64,000 nucleotides of DNA from Alkalihalobacterium alkalinitrilicum (GCF_002019605.1 NZ_KV917368.1:2095843-2159842), one strand, 5' to 3'. Counted from the first letter of the stretch, positions 46,018-55,463 are shown. The notes: generated by a model not told the origin, from the sequence alone. A program made the numbers and translations.

Positions 46018-46989
46018 TTAAAACTTTCGTCTTCCTATATATTTCGCTATTTCATACAAATAATTTTTCGCATCGATGTTAGGGAGGTCCTCTAAACACT
46101 TAAGTGCTTTTTCCAAATATATATCACTAATTTGGAGAGAGTATTCAATTCCTCCTGATACTTTGATAGCCTCTAAAACTTTCTTCATATCAAGTTTATC
46201 AATATATGGATCATCAAGAGTTTCCATAATTAAATTCTTAATTTCTTTATTATTTTCCATTGCATATAAAGCTGGCAACGTTACATTTCCCTGTAGCAAA
46301 TCATCTCCTGCTGGTTTCCCTAACTGTTTTTCTGTTCCTATGAAATCAAGAACATCATCGGTGATTTGAAAGCTCATACCAACATAGTATCCAAAATAAT
46401 AGAGCTTTTTTTGGATCGTTTCAGGGGCATTAGATGCAATTGCTCCTAGTTCACAACTAACAGCTATTAGTAATGCAGTCTTTCGTTTGATACGCCGTAA
46501 ATAATTTTTAAAATTTTGATTCCAATTATATTGATCTCGTATTTGTTCTACTTCACCAATACACATTTCCATCATGGCGCGGGCAAGTGTTTGGTGGATT
46601 TTAGGAATTTCGTAAAAAGTTGAAACTTCTTGTGCTTTTGCAAATATATAGTCGCCAGTATACATCGCCACACGATTATCCCACTGAGCTTTAACGGTTT
46701 TCTTCCCTCTACGAGTTTTAGCGTCGTCAATGACATCATCATGTACTAATGACGCCATATGAATAAGTTCGAGTGGAACCGCAATGTTTTTTAATGAATG
46801 AATATCGTAATCACCAAATTTTCCTGCTAATAATACAAAAACAGGGCGAATTCTTTTTCCGCCAGCTTTTAGAAGTTGAGTGGAAGCTTCGCTCAAAATA
46901 ATGTGTTCAGCACGGACCGTTTCCTCTAATTCTTTTTCGATGATGTTAATATCTTTCTGTAATTTATAATAAATGTCTGCTAATTTCAT
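46018..46989 (-). CDS. hepT: Heptaprenyl diphosphate synthase, catalytic component II
   Basis: Long-chain trans-prenyltransferase that, with HepS, makes the C35 tail of menaquinone-7. The ATG at 46989 after AGGGTGG gives 323 residues. Both aspartate-rich motifs are present: HMASLVHDDVIDDAKTRRG (first DDxxD) and FQITDDVLDFIG (second), plus GGKRIRPVFVLLAG. It is separated from hepS by the men genes, as in B. subtilis, but here with mqnA, ubiX and ubiA added. Confidence 0.95.
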   Translation of the reverse strand: MKLADIYYKLQKDINIIEKELEETVRAEHIILSEASTQLLKAGGKRIRPVFVLLAGKFGDYDIHSLKNIAVPLELIHMASLVHDDVIDDAKTRRGKKTVKAQWDNRVAMYTGDYIFAKAQEVSTFYEIPKIHQTLARAMMEMCIGEVEQIRDQYNWNQNFKNYLRRIKRKTALLIAVSCELGAIASNAPETIQKKLYYFGYYVGMSFQITDDVLDFIGTEKQLGKPAGDDLLQGNVTLPALYAMENNKEIKNLIMETLDDPYIDKLDMKKVLEAIKVSGGIEYSLQISDIYLEKALKCLEDLPNIDAKNYLYEIAKYIGRRKF

Positions 46990-47004
46990 TTCTTCCACCC
47001 TAAA

Positions 47005-47862
47005 CTACATGGAATGACAATGGTCATAAGCACTCCATAATGAAATTGATTGTACTTTTCTCTTCAAATAACCTAATTCATAAGCTAATTGATAATAAAA
47101 ATTTAACCCTTTTAACATTTGCTCATCTAAGTCATAAGATAAACCTTGGAAGTATTGTTCCCAGAAAGCTTGAGTTCCACCAATGTCGCTTTTGATACTA
47201 GTAATCATTGGTTGGAAACGATCTTCAAAACTTTTCGTTTTACTATTAATAAATTGTTGATATAACATACTTAACTTTTCAGATTCAGACTCCAGAACCT
47301 CATTTCTTACAGCGAACACGGCGTAAGTCATTGGTAAGCCTGTATGTTCATACCAAAGCTGCCCGATATCATACATATAGATCTGATTTGACTTATTCCA
47401 CACTGTCCTAATTGCATCATCACCGATAAGTAGACATGCATCATGATTTATTAGCATCTCTTCAAAATTGGGTTTCATTACTTCATATTGCACATCAAAC
47501 TCATAAAACTTTCCCAAAATAATTTTTAACAAATGGACCGTTGTCGCTGAGCTAGAAGTTAATGCTATTGACTTTTCGTTCAGCTCTTCAATTGGCTTTT
47601 TTGAAAATAAAAAGAGTGAACCGACTTGAGAGTAAGCAGATACCGAAAGATTAGGTAACAGTGTATAGCGATCAAAATTTTCTCCATATGCAAACGAAGA
47701 AATTCCACCTACATCTACTGCTCCATTCGCCATTCCACGATTCAACTCAGCAGGAATTTGCGGAACGAAACGACAATCTAGTTCATTTAATTTTTTTCGA
47801 TCTAGATAATAAAAGGTAGGTAAAATATTCGTATAGGCAATTTCCCCAATAATAATCGTCAC
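47005..47862 (-). CDS. mqnA: Chorismate dehydratase MqnA (futalosine pathway)
   Basis: MqnA turns chorismate into 3-[(1-carboxyvinyl)oxy]benzoate, the first step of the futalosine route to menaquinone. The GTG at 47862, after GGGGGG and overlapping the ubiX stop (GTGA), gives 285 residues. The periplasmic-binding-protein-like fold of the family is visible: GEIAYTNILPTFYYLD, AVDVGGISSFAYG, LTSSSATTVHLLKIIL and LLIGDDAIR. The classical Men pathway would not need this gene. It sits in an overlapping block with ubiX and ubiA. Confidence 0.9.
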   Translation of the reverse strand: MTIIIGEIAYTNILPTFYYLDRKKLNELDCRFVPQIPAELNRGMANGAVDVGGISSFAYGENFDRYTLLPNLSVSAYSQVGSLFLFSKKPIEELNEKSIALTSSSATTVHLLKIILGKFYEFDVQYEVMKPNFEEMLINHDACLLIGDDAIRTVWNKSNQIYMYDIGQLWYEHTGLPMTYAVFAVRNEVLESESEKLSMLYQQFINSKTKSFEDRFQPMITSIKSDIGGTQAFWEQYFQGLSYDLDEQMLKGLNFYYQLAYELGYLKRKVQSISLWSAYDHCHSM

Positions 47863-48464
47863 TTTTGTTCCCCCCAACGGGTAAAGAGTTCATGCTCCAC
47901 ACCTAAATTATCTAGTGCCTTACCGACGACAAAATTAATTAAATCATCCATCGACTTGGGCAAATGATAAAAACCTGGCATAGCGGGCAATATTTTGCCA
48001 CCGACTTTCGATATTTTCAACATATTTTCCAGATGAATTTGATTTAATGGTGTTTCCCTTGGAACAATAATTAAAGGTCGTCCTTCTTTCAGCATAACGT
48101 CTGCCGTTCTTTCCAACAAATTACGGGAAGAACCGTGAGCAATCCCTGACATCGTACCCATTGAACACGGAATAACAATCATTCCGTCATTTTGGTAAGA
48201 ACCACTTGCTATTGGTGCTGTATAGTCTTGAAGTGTATGATAAGAAAATTGTTCATCATTTTCTTGAAACAAATGCTCAATGACTTCATTCCTATTTGAT
48301 GTATCTAGTTCTAATTCTTCTCGAAAGACTTGCCACCCTGCATCTGTCACAACTAAATGAACTTTATAGTTTTGTCTAATTAATTCATTGACGAGACGTA
48401 TACCATAGATCGCCCCACTTGCCCCAGTTATACCCACAGTAAAAATTCCACGATATTCTCTCAT
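47859..48464 (-). CDS. ubiX: UbiX-type flavin prenyltransferase
   Basis: Makes prenylated FMN, the cofactor of UbiD-type decarboxylases. The 201-residue flavoprotein has VGITGASGAIYGIRLVN at the N-terminus, IASGSYQNDGMIVIPCSMGTMSG, and VPRETPLNQIHLENMLK. In the futalosine pathway this member (sometimes called MqnM) supports the UbiD-like MqnL, which is not in this window. It overlaps ubiA and mqnA by 4 nt each. Confidence 0.92.
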   Translation of the reverse strand: MREYRGIFTVGITGASGAIYGIRLVNELIRQNYKVHLVVTDAGWQVFREELELDTSNRNEVIEHLFQENDEQFSYHTLQDYTAPIASGSYQNDGMIVIPCSMGTMSGIAHGSSRNLLERTADVMLKEGRPLIIVPRETPLNQIHLENMLKISKVGGKILPAMPGFYHLPKSMDDLINFVVGKALDNLGVEHELFTRWGEQK

Positions 48465-49324
48465 AGTAGTAGGTCTCCTATAGTAAATACTAACATCACC
48501 ATACTAATTATTCCATTCATTGGGAAAAATGCTACACCCACTCTTGAAAGATCGTTCTCTGAAATAATAGAATGCTCATATACCATTATTACACCTGCAA
48601 TAACAACACCTAAGAGATATATCCAACTTAAAGGACTGACAAAAAACATCGCTAACATGGAGATAAAGCTTAATAAATGTAACCCTTTTGCGATTTGGAG
48701 CGCTTTTTTTATACCAAAGTAACTAGGAATGGAATATAAACCAACTTTCTTGTCATAGTCTGCATCTTGCGTAGCGTAGATGACATCAAAGCCTGCGATC
48801 CAAAATACGACGGCTAAAAATAAAAATGCAGCTACCCAAGGTAACGTTCCCGTTGTTCCTACCCAACCACCAAGCGGTGCAATACCGATCGTAATCCCTA
48901 ATACAATATGACAAGCCCAAGTAAAACGTTTCGTATAGGAATAGATAAATAAGAAAAATACGGCAATAGGTAATAAATATACCGCAAGTAAATTTAATTG
49001 ATAAGATGAATAAATTAAAAGTGCAAAAGAAAAAATAGTAAACGCAATTACTTCTATTTTTGAAACAAGATTTGCAGGTATAGCCCGATCGGCAGTTCTA
49101 GGATTATGCTTATCAATTTTTTGATCAATAAGGCGATTTAATGCCATAGCTGCACTTCTCGCCCCAACCATAGCTAATGTAATCCATATCCACTGATGAA
49201 TGGTCGGCCATGAGCCATTCACCATAATACTTCCCACAACCGCTCCTAAAAACGCGAATGGTAAAGCAAATACAGTATGTTCAAATTTAATCATTTCCAT
49301 GATGATTTTTATTTTTCTAATCAC
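48461..49324 (-). CDS. ubiA: UbiA-family prenyltransferase (MqnP-like)
   Basis: A 287-residue polytopic membrane enzyme of the UbiA family. It carries both Asp motifs: NRLIDQKIDKHNPRTADRAI (NxxxDxxxD) and DVIYATQDADYDKKVGLYS; about eight hydrophobic segments follow. Beside mqnA and ubiX the expected reaction is prenylation of 1,4-dihydroxy-6-naphthoate with the HepST product, the role called MqnP. A 4-hydroxybenzoate prenyltransferase role is less likely because Bacillaceae do not make ubiquinone. GTG start after GAGG. Confidence 0.9.
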   Translation of the reverse strand: MIRKIKIIMEMIKFEHTVFALPFAFLGAVVGSIMVNGSWPTIHQWIWITLAMVGARSAAMALNRLIDQKIDKHNPRTADRAIPANLVSKIEVIAFTIFSFALLIYSSYQLNLLAVYLLPIAVFFLFIYSYTKRFTWACHIVLGITIGIAPLGGWVGTTGTLPWVAAFLFLAVVFWIAGFDVIYATQDADYDKKVGLYSIPSYFGIKKALQIAKGLHLLSFISMLAMFFVSPLSWIYLLGVVIAGVIMVYEHSIISENDLSRVGVAFFPMNGIISMVMLVFTIGDLLL

Positions 49325-49359
49325 TTTATGTTCCTCAATTCTACTTCTCTCTTTGAAGA

Positions 49360-50064
49360 TTACGATTTTGTTCCTAAATGCATGGCACAGACACCGCCAG
49401 AATAGGATCTAACTTGTACATCTTTAAAACCTGCTTCACGGAACATGTTTGCCAGCTCCGTTTTCCCAGGAAAATTTAAGGTTGACTCTTGTAACCATGA
49501 GTATTCTTCATAACTTTTTGCAAATAACTTTCCAAATAAAGGCATAATAAATTTAAAGTAAAAAAGATAGAGTTGCTTAAAACCGATTAATGTTGGTTGA
49601 GATGTCTCTAGACAAACGACTTTCCCCCCTGGCTTTAAAACTCGATTCATTTCTTTTAATACAGTCATATAATCCGGTACATTGCGTAATCCAAATCCAA
49701 TCGTAACATAATCAAACTGATTATCTTTAAATGGTAGTTCCATTGCATTCCCATGCAATAATTCAACTTGTGAGAGTTTTGCTTCTTTCACCTTTTTCTC
49801 ACCAATTGTTAACATATTTTTACTGAAATCTAGACCATATACTTTACCTGACGGACCAACTGCTTCTGCTAATGCAATTGTCCAATCAGCTGTCCCACAA
49901 CAAACATCAAGTGCTTGACTTCCAACTTTTACTTGCATTCTTTTCATTGTGTCTTTGCGCCATGCTTTATGTCGTTGAAAGCTAATAACTGAATTCATCA
50001 TATCGTATTTCTTATATATTGACTCAAAAACTTGGTGGACGCGTTGTTCTTTTGTTGGTGTCAT
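49360..50064 (-). CDS. menG: Demethylmenaquinone methyltransferase
   Basis: Last step of menaquinone synthesis (also called menH or ubiE). The 234-residue SAM methyltransferase has [20 protein letters not shown], the SAM motif [44 protein letters not shown] and [15 protein letters not shown]. Start lies 3 nt after the hepS stop. It sits between hepS and hepT as in B. subtilis. Confidence 0.96.
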   Translation of the reverse strand: MTPTKEQRVHQVFESIYKKYDMMNSVISFQRHKAWRKDTMKRMQVKVGSQALDVCCGTADWTIALAEAVGPSGKVYGLDFSKNMLTIGEKKVKEAKLSQVELLHGNAMELPFKDNQFDYVTIGFGLRNVPDYMTVLKEMNRVLKPGGKVVCLETSQPTLIGFKQLYLFYFKFIMPLFGKLFAKSYEEYSWLQESTLNFPGKTELANMFREAGFKDVQVRSYSGGVCAMHLGTKS

Positions 50065-50067
50065 TAT

Positions 50068-50874
50068 TTACCCTTCTTCCGCAACTTTTTCACTGAATTT
50101 TATAGGTGCAAAAAGTTGTTCCATTTGTTTCTGTATAAACTCTTTCTGAAAAAGCGGTTCTTCTAAAAGCTTTTCAATCCTACCTTTTGCTTCACTAACC
50201 TTATCATTCAAGATTAATAACATTTCTTCATTATTCAACGTTTGGTCTTGAAAACGATGGAGCTGATCGTTAGCTAGCGCTCGTAAAATCGGCAATTTCC
50301 TTCCCTCAGACCATTGTGCTCGTTCTACGAGCAGTCTTTTCAAAAAGAAATATTCTTTAATGATTTGTTTCCAACGAGGCAACTGATAGTGCTCTGCTAA
50401 ATTTTGAAGTAAGCCTGATTCAATCGAGCTAATATACTGTTTTGCTTCTTCGAAAGTTAAGCTATCATTCTCATATATATTCATCTTATTTTCATTAATT
50501 TGTTGGATAGAAATACTGTACAAACGTATCATTGAGATTTGACTAGCTTCTGCTAGTATTGAATAATACAAGCTACTATAGTAATCCCCAGCTAGAACTG
50601 TCAGTTGGCGATTTCTTTTCACATAGTCTGAATTTATTTGATTGAGGGAGACTTTTTCATGTGTATTTAATGCGGCATCGACTAAACTCGAAGATAATGC
50701 ATGCACTTTGATGTCCTGTGCTGATAATCGCTCAGATAACATAGCATAGATAAATCGTAGCTTGTCCTCATCGATTATTGGTTTTTGTACATATTTTTGT
50801 AAAAATGTGTGTTTAGTGATCGAAAAAAATTTCTTCGTACATTCGTTCACTTTTTCATTTAATTCATTCATCAT
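50068..50874 (-). CDS. hepS: Heptaprenyl diphosphate synthase component I
   Basis: HepS is the non-catalytic partner that sets the product length of HepT. The 268-residue, mostly helical protein has low sequence conservation; I identify it from MMNELNEKVNECTKKFFSITKHTF, the central YYSSLYYSILAEASQISMIRLYS segment typical of the family, and its place between mtrB and menG. GGGGGACT precedes the ATG, and a promoter lies about 70 nt upstream. Confidence 0.9.
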   Translation of the reverse strand: MMNELNEKVNECTKKFFSITKHTFLQKYVQKPIIDEDKLRFIYAMLSERLSAQDIKVHALSSSLVDAALNTHEKVSLNQINSDYVKRNRQLTVLAGDYYSSLYYSILAEASQISMIRLYSISIQQINENKMNIYENDSLTFEEAKQYISSIESGLLQNLAEHYQLPRWKQIIKEYFFLKRLLVERAQWSEGRKLPILRALANDQLHRFQDQTLNNEEMLLILNDKVSEAKGRIEKLLEEPLFQKEFIQKQMEQLFAPIKFSEKVAEEG

Positions 50875-50934
50875 TATAGTCCCCCGTTAATCTTTTGTTG
50901 CTCTATATTTTTATGTATTCATTAACGTCGAACT

Positions 50935-50962
50935 ATATTATATCATAATTGTAAAACGTCAA
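50935..50962 (-). promoter_or_regulatory. Promoter of the hepS-menG-ubiA-ubiX-mqnA-hepT operon
   Basis: TTGACG (50957-50962) and TAATAT (50935-50940) 16 nt apart on the minus strand; an overlapping TATAAT at 14 nt spacing also exists. Confidence 0.5.
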
Positions 50963-51033
50963 TAAACACGTTTACAAAAAGTCACTATCATTTCATTTTG
51001 GAAATTTTACCTTTTTTTATGAAATACTAAAAG

Positions 51034-51060
51034 AAAGCAGGGGAATCCTGCTTTTTTTTT
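51034..51060 (-). terminator. Hairpin terminator after mtrB
   Basis: Stem AAAGCAGG / CCTGCTTT with a 5-nt loop, immediately after the mtrB stop. The minus-strand tail is CTTTCTTTTAG; the plus-strand side has ten Ts. Confidence 0.7.
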
Positions 51061-51061
51061 T

Positions 51062-51280
51062 CTAAACCTCAGTATCCATCTCACCATGACTCGTCTGAAT
51101 AACGGCCTTACCTCTTACCTTAATAGCAGAAGTATGTTCAGTAAATTGGGCAATCATAATTTCACCTTTATCTAATTTTTCGAGATGGTGAAACCTCGTA
51201 TCAGATCCCCTCGTTAAACCGATTACATTAACGCCGTCTTCTTTTGCCTTAATCAATATAAAATCTTGTCCCGAACTCAT
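51062..51280 (-). CDS. mtrB: TRAP, trp RNA-binding attenuation protein
   Basis: TRAP forms an 11-subunit ring that, with tryptophan bound, wraps GAG/UAG repeats and shuts down the trp operon. The 72-residue product (ATG at 51280 after GGGGAGGG) is nearly identical in pattern to B. subtilis Mtr[41 protein letters not shown] and [10 protein letters not shown], including the RNA-contacting lysines and arginine and the threonine-rich tryptophan pocket. Its target leader is in this window at 41293-41414. Co-transcribed with folE. Confidence 0.97.
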   Translation of the reverse strand: MSSGQDFILIKAKEDGVNVIGLTRGSDTRFHHLEKLDKGEIMIAQFTEHTSAIKVRGKAVIQTSHGEMDTEV

Positions 51281-51372
51281 CAAAAGCCCTCCCCTTGAAA
51301 GTCTATAGTTTTTAAGAGCTTTAATAACACAACTATCCCTTATTCAATACCATTTGTCAATGACATAAAGGC

Positions 51373-51942
51373 TTATCCTTTAATAAAGGACAATACTTCC
51401 GCACGGGCTGTTGCGTCTTCAGAAAATGTTCCTCTTACCGCAGATGTCACTGTTTTAGAACCTGGTTTTTTCACCCCGCGCATCGTCATACACATATGTT
51501 CCGCTTCAACAACGACGATCACACCATGAGGATCTAGCTCTTTCACCAAAGTATCTGCAATGGTTGAAGTAATTCGTTCTTGTAATTGTGGTCTCTTAGC
51601 AACTGCATCTACTGCACGAGCAAGTTTACTTAACCCTGTTACTTTTCCACCTCTAGGGATATACCCAACATGGGCTTGTCCATAAAAAGGAACTAAATGG
51701 TGTTCACACATGGAAAAGAAAGGAATATCTTTAACAAGAACAATTTCTTCATGATCTTCACCAAAAATGGTTTCAAAGTGTTTTGCTGGATCCTCATTTA
51801 ACCCACTAAACACTTCCTGATACATTTTTGCAACACGTTTTGGTGTATCCAATAAGCCTTCACGATTCGGGTCTTCACCGATCGCTTCTAATATCATCGT
51901 AACACCTTGTTTAATTTTTTCTAAGTCAAAATTATTATTCAA
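51373..51942 (-). CDS. folE: GTP cyclohydrolase I
   Basis: First step of folate synthesis; called mtrA in B. subtilis, where it is paired with mtrB. The start chosen is TTG at 51942, eight nt after GGAGG; the ATG at 51957 lies across that ribosome site. The 189 residues contain [20 protein letters not shown], the zinc ligands in [12 protein letters not shown] and the final Cys in [11 protein letters not shown]. The hbs gene that normally precedes it in Bacillus is not found between folE and spoIVA. Confidence 0.96.
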   Translation of the reverse strand: MNNNFDLEKIKQGVTMILEAIGEDPNREGLLDTPKRVAKMYQEVFSGLNEDPAKHFETIFGEDHEEIVLVKDIPFFSMCEHHLVPFYGQAHVGYIPRGGKVTGLSKLARAVDAVAKRPQLQERITSTIADTLVKELDPHGVIVVVEAEHMCMTMRGVKKPGSKTVTSAVRGTFSEDATARAEVLSFIKG

Positions 51943-52120
51943 TTTATATGCCTCCATTCAACACTTTAGGTAAAATCACAATATGTAAGCTTAGGAAATT
52001 TTAGCATAAGCCTCGTGTCAAAGCAAAAAAAATGTATTTAAAGAACGTGCTTCTTTGACAAAAATCGCGGAAAGTTTTTCTTTTTTTTACTATCATCTTT
52101 GAAAGAATATAAAAGCAAGT

Positions 52121-52169
52121 AAAAAACAGTGCCTCACACCTTTAGTTCACTAAAAGTGTGGGACACTGT
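52121..52169 (-). terminator. Terminator after spoIVA
   Basis: Imperfect stem ACAGTG-CACAC...TTTTAGT / ACTAAAA...GTGTG-CACTGT with TTTTTT on the minus strand. The remaining 51943-52120 gap shows no gene. Confidence 0.8.
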
Positions 52170-52181
52170 ATATCATAGTTT

Positions 52182-53660
52182 TTAGAGGATAATGGCTATT
52201 AAACCGCCAGAACCTTCATTGATAATTCTTTCTAACGTTTCTTTTAATTTATAGCGAGCATTCTCTGGCATAAGTGAAAGTTTTGCTTGGATTCCTTCAC
52301 GAACGATGGAATTTAGTGATCTTCCGAAAATATCAGACTCCCAGATTGATAGTGGATTATCTTCGAAGTCTTGCATTAAATAGCGAACAAGCTCTTCGCT
52401 CTGTTTCTCGGTTCCGATAATTGGAGCAAATTCGGACTCAACATCCACTTTAATCATATGAATAGATGGAGCAACAGCTTTCAGTCGTACCCCAAATCTT
52501 GATCCTTGGCGAATAATTTCAGGCTCATCAAGGCTCATATCTGTTATCGCAGGGGCTGCAATTCCATACCCTGTTTGTTTTACCATTCGTAGTGCCTCTG
52601 ATACTTGATCGTATTCAGATTTAGCATGAGCAAAGTCTTGCATTAATTGGAGCAAGTGATCTTTCCCACGGATTTCAACACCGACCACTTCTTTTAAAAT
52701 TTGATCATATAAGTCGTCTGGAGCATAAAGATCAATTTCTGCTACCCCTTGCCCCATTTCTATTCCCGCGAGACCCGCTTGATCAATGAAATCATATTCC
52801 CCAAATTGTCCAACAACCCGGTCAACATCACGAAGACGTTTTATATCTTTCACCGTACTTCTCACGGCTTCTTCATAGCTTTGGCGTAACCAGTGCTCTT
52901 CTTTTAGTACCATGACCCAGCTAGGGAGATTAACATTCACTTCATGGACCGGGAATTCAAAGAGTACTTCTCTTAAGACATTGTTAATATCGGCATCTGT
53001 CATACTTTCAATACTCATTGCAAGTACTGGCACATCGTGTTTTTCGGAAATTTCCTGGCGAAGTAAATCTGTATCTGGGTGATGTGGTCTTACACTATTT
53101 ATGACAACAATGAATGGCTTTCCTACTTCTTTTAATTCCTCTATCACCCGCTGTTCGGCTTCGAGATAATCATAGCGAGGAATGTCCCCAATTGACCCAT
53201 CCGTCGTAACGACGACACCTAACGTTGAATGCTCCTGGATGACTTTTCTCGTTCCAATTTCAGCAGCCTCTTGGAACGGAATAGGTTCTTCATACCAAGG
53301 TGTATTGATCATTCTCGGACCATTTTCATCTTCATATCCTTTTGCTCCAGGTACTGCATATCCTACACAATCTACTAAACGAACATTTACATCTAAACCT
53401 TCATCCACATGTATAGAAACGGCGGTGTTCGGAACAAACTTTGGCTCAGTCGTCATGATCGTTTTCCCAGCAGCACTTTGAGGTAGTTCATCTTGAGCTC
53501 TTGCTTTATCTCCTTCATTTTCAATATTGGGGATTACAACAAGCTCCATAAACTTTTTTATAAAGGTAGATTTCCCTGTTCGAACAGCCCCTACCACTCC
53601 AAGGTAAATATCGCCACCAGTTCGTTCAGCGATATCTTTGAAAATATCAATCTTTTCCAC
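52182..53660 (-). CDS. spoIVA: Stage IV sporulation protein A, coat basement ATPase
   Basis: SpoIVA polymerises on the forespore surface with ATP and is the base on which the spore coat is built. The 492-residue protein shows the Walker A GAVRTGKSTFIKKFME, the later VRLVDCVGYAVPGAKGYED, VVTTDGSIGDI and the conserved C-terminal region that binds SpoVM, ending INEGSGGLIAIIL. Sequence is highly conserved in spore formers. A sigma-E like promoter lies at 53728-53757. Confidence 0.98.
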   Translation of the reverse strand: MEKIDIFKDIAERTGGDIYLGVVGAVRTGKSTFIKKFMELVVIPNIENEGDKARAQDELPQSAAGKTIMTTEPKFVPNTAVSIHVDEGLDVNVRLVDCVGYAVPGAKGYEDENGPRMINTPWYEEPIPFQEAAEIGTRKVIQEHSTLGVVVTTDGSIGDIPRYDYLEAEQRVIEELKEVGKPFIVVINSVRPHHPDTDLLRQEISEKHDVPVLAMSIESMTDADINNVLREVLFEFPVHEVNVNLPSWVMVLKEEHWLRQSYEEAVRSTVKDIKRLRDVDRVVGQFGEYDFIDQAGLAGIEMGQGVAEIDLYAPDDLYDQILKEVVGVEIRGKDHLLQLMQDFAHAKSEYDQVSEALRMVKQTGYGIAAPAITDMSLDEPEIIRQGSRFGVRLKAVAPSIHMIKVDVESEFAPIIGTEKQSEELVRYLMQDFEDNPLSIWESDIFGRSLNSIVREGIQAKLSLMPENARYKLKETLERIINEGSGGLIAIIL

Positions 53661-53727
53661 TTGATCCCCTCCCGATCATGTATAAATTTAGAAGTTTACA
53701 TTAATGCACCGTAATTGTTGGACATTA

Positions 53728-53757
53728 CATACTTATGTCGTTGTCCCAAAAATATGA
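53728..53757 (-). promoter_or_regulatory. Sigma-E like promoter of spoIVA
   Basis: TCATATT (53751-53757) and CATAAGTAT (53728-53737 region) 13 nt apart on the minus strand, about 65 nt before the spoIVA start; this fits mother-cell sigma-E. Between here and the terminator at 53981 the gap holds nothing else that I can support. Confidence 0.5.
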
Positions 53758-53980
53758 CAACCCTATAAAAGAAAAAAATATTATAAAAATTAATATGTGT
53801 TCCAAGGTGCATACAAACTCCATTATTTATCATCTTAATGAAGAATAGCATTGGTAATAAACAAACAGAAATGCTCCTTCCTCTTGTATGTATATGATTG
53901 AATGAATAGTTTATAACTGATTACTCCATAAAAAAAGTGAAACTAATATTAGGAAAACATGAAAACCTATTAGAAAAACA

Positions 53981-54018
53981 AAAATACCAGGAACTCTTAT
54001 TAAGAGATCCTAGTATTT
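53981..54018 (-). terminator. Terminator after yphF
   Basis: Stem AAAATACTAGGATCTCTTA / TAAGAGTTCCTGGTATTTT with two mismatches followed by TGTTTTTC on the minus strand. Confidence 0.8.
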
Positions 54019-54029
54019 TAAATTTTTCA

Positions 54030-54773
54030 TTAATTTGATACTCTTCCATAAACTAAATCCATAAAATAATCAGGTTCACCTTGTTCATTTATCGTATAAG
54101 GTATTGAAAATGCAGGTACAAAAGGGGAATTTTCGACTAAAATTTCCCTAATATCATCACCATATTCATAAGAATGATCAAATTGTTGTAATGCCATATT
54201 AATGTCCATACGGTAGTCAATAAGAATTTGTCCACTGTTATCAATAAGAAGCGGTAAATAATTCCCAAAATAAGGGGTCCTTACCATCGGAGCTTCTTTA
54301 TAATTTAGTTTCTCAAATTGAAGTGTAAATAATCCCGTATCAATCATCTCATCAATTGGGGCCAAATCATTTTTACGCATATACTGATTTAACTGTGTTT
54401 GTAATTGTTGAATATCCCGCATAACCGATAAGTCAAGCAGTTTGACTTCAGCCACCTCTTCTTCTACATTAACCAATACATACTGATAGAGTCCTCCACT
54501 TTCAAAGGAATTCCCAGGAGGACTTTGTAAATAACGAGGAACTAACTGTCGAAAATCTACAGGATATTTCTGATAAATCGGCGTTTCCAGATCTCTATTT
54601 TTAATGGGTAATACGCCCGTATCCGCTCTAAACTGATTTACAGCTTGTTGAACAGATGCTATCTGATCTGGATAGGGAATTTGATTTTCTAATCGCTGTT
54701 CACTTGGATATAAGCATCCAGTTAAGAAAAGTATTCCTATTGTCAATTTTAGCATTACGATATATTTCTTCAT
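54030..54773 (-). CDS. yphF: YphF family lipoprotein
   Basis: Start at the ATG at 54773 gives 247 residues. The N-terminus is a lipoprotein signal (MKKYIVMLKLTIGILFLTGC; lipobox LTGC), so the protein is exported and lipid-anchored. The mature part is soluble, with no known catalytic motif. Position between yphE and spoIVA and size match YphF of B. subtilis, whose function is unknown; neighbouring sporulation genes suggest but do not prove a spore link. Confidence 0.85.
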   Translation of the reverse strand: MKKYIVMLKLTIGILFLTGCLYPSEQRLENQIPYPDQIASVQQAVNQFRADTGVLPIKNRDLETPIYQKYPVDFRQLVPRYLQSPPGNSFESGGLYQYVLVNVEEEVAEVKLLDLSVMRDIQQLQTQLNQYMRKNDLAPIDEMIDTGLFTLQFEKLNYKEAPMVRTPYFGNYLPLLIDNSGQILIDYRMDINMALQQFDHSYEYGDDIREILVENSPFVPAFSIPYTINEQGEPDYFMDLVYGRVSN

Positions 54774-54791
54774 TTTAATCAACCCTACTTT

Positions 54792-54995
54792 TTATAGTGT
54801 AGCTGTTGGTCCTCCAATTACAATTATAAAAACAATAAGCCCTGATACCATTAGACAAATAAAAGAAAATGTAAGTACAATCCCTTTAAATATTCCTCTT
54901 AACTTTAATTTACTAAACACTGCTGTTCCTACAGAAATAAACATTAAGATCATCGCAAAAAACGATATATACATATTGAGCATTGCTTGTGACAT
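54792..54995 (-). CDS. yphE: YphE small membrane protein
   Basis: The ATG at 54995 after AAGGAGG gives 67 residues with two hydrophobic helices (about residues 7-27 and 37-60) and almost no loops, exactly the size of B. subtilis YphE. Function unknown. Upstream in-frame codons exist but lack a ribosome site. Co-transcribed with yphF, 18 nt apart. Confidence 0.85.
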   Translation of the reverse strand: MSQAMLNMYISFFAMILMFISVGTAVFSKLKLRGIFKGIVLTFSFICLMVSGLIVFIIVIGGPTATL

Positions 54996-55061
54996 ACATT
55001 CAACCTCCTTAATAACAAAACTTATTATAACATAGCAAAACTTTTTGATGAAGACTTGTCC

Positions 55062-55104
55062 AAAAAGAAAAAAGTTGGAGAATAGGGGCACCTATCTCCA
55101 ACTT
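55062..55104 (-). terminator. Terminator after spoVIF
   Basis: Stem AAGTTGGAGATAGG / CCTATTCTCCAACTT around a 4-nt loop followed by TTTTCTTTTTG on the minus strand. It lies about 105 nt past the spoVIF stop. Confidence 0.8.
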
Positions 55105-55208
55105 GACTAAATACTTCACTCTCGGGTTATACAGCCTTGATGATAGCCGTTCGTTACATTATATGCTATAGGTGCTTTCTTGTCTTATACAGGAGCCTAT
55201 TGTTCCAC

Positions 55209-55463
55209 CTATTTCTTGCCAAACATTTTCGAAATTGAGCCTAAATCCATTGGCATGTTGTTATTAATTATAGCATTTACGATTTGATCTTCTTTTTCTT
55301 TAGATACTGGTTTATTTGCCAAGCGTGCGACTTGCGCAATAAGTTGTCGAACTGTTTTTTCATCTTTAAGGTTAGCATTACTAACCGACTGCGCAAGCTT
55401 AAAAATATCTTCTTGCTTAACATTTGTTTTCTTTTCAATGTTATCAAAAAAATTATTAGACAA
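55209..55463 (-). CDS. spoVIF: Stage VI sporulation protein F
   Basis: Start chosen is TTG at 55463, eight nt after GGGAGG, giving 84 residues: MSNNFFDNIEKKTNVKQEDI at the N-terminus and DLGSISKMFGKK at the C-terminus, the SpoVIF pattern. In B. subtilis this protein is needed late for coat assembly and spore resistance. There the gene is elsewhere on the chromosome; here it lies between gpsA and yphE. A near-perfect sigma-K promoter is at 55496-55525. Confidence 0.9.
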   Translation of the reverse strand: MSNNFFDNIEKKTNVKQEDIFKLAQSVSNANLKDEKTVRQLIAQVARLANKPVSKEKEDQIVNAIINNNMPMDLGSISKMFGKK

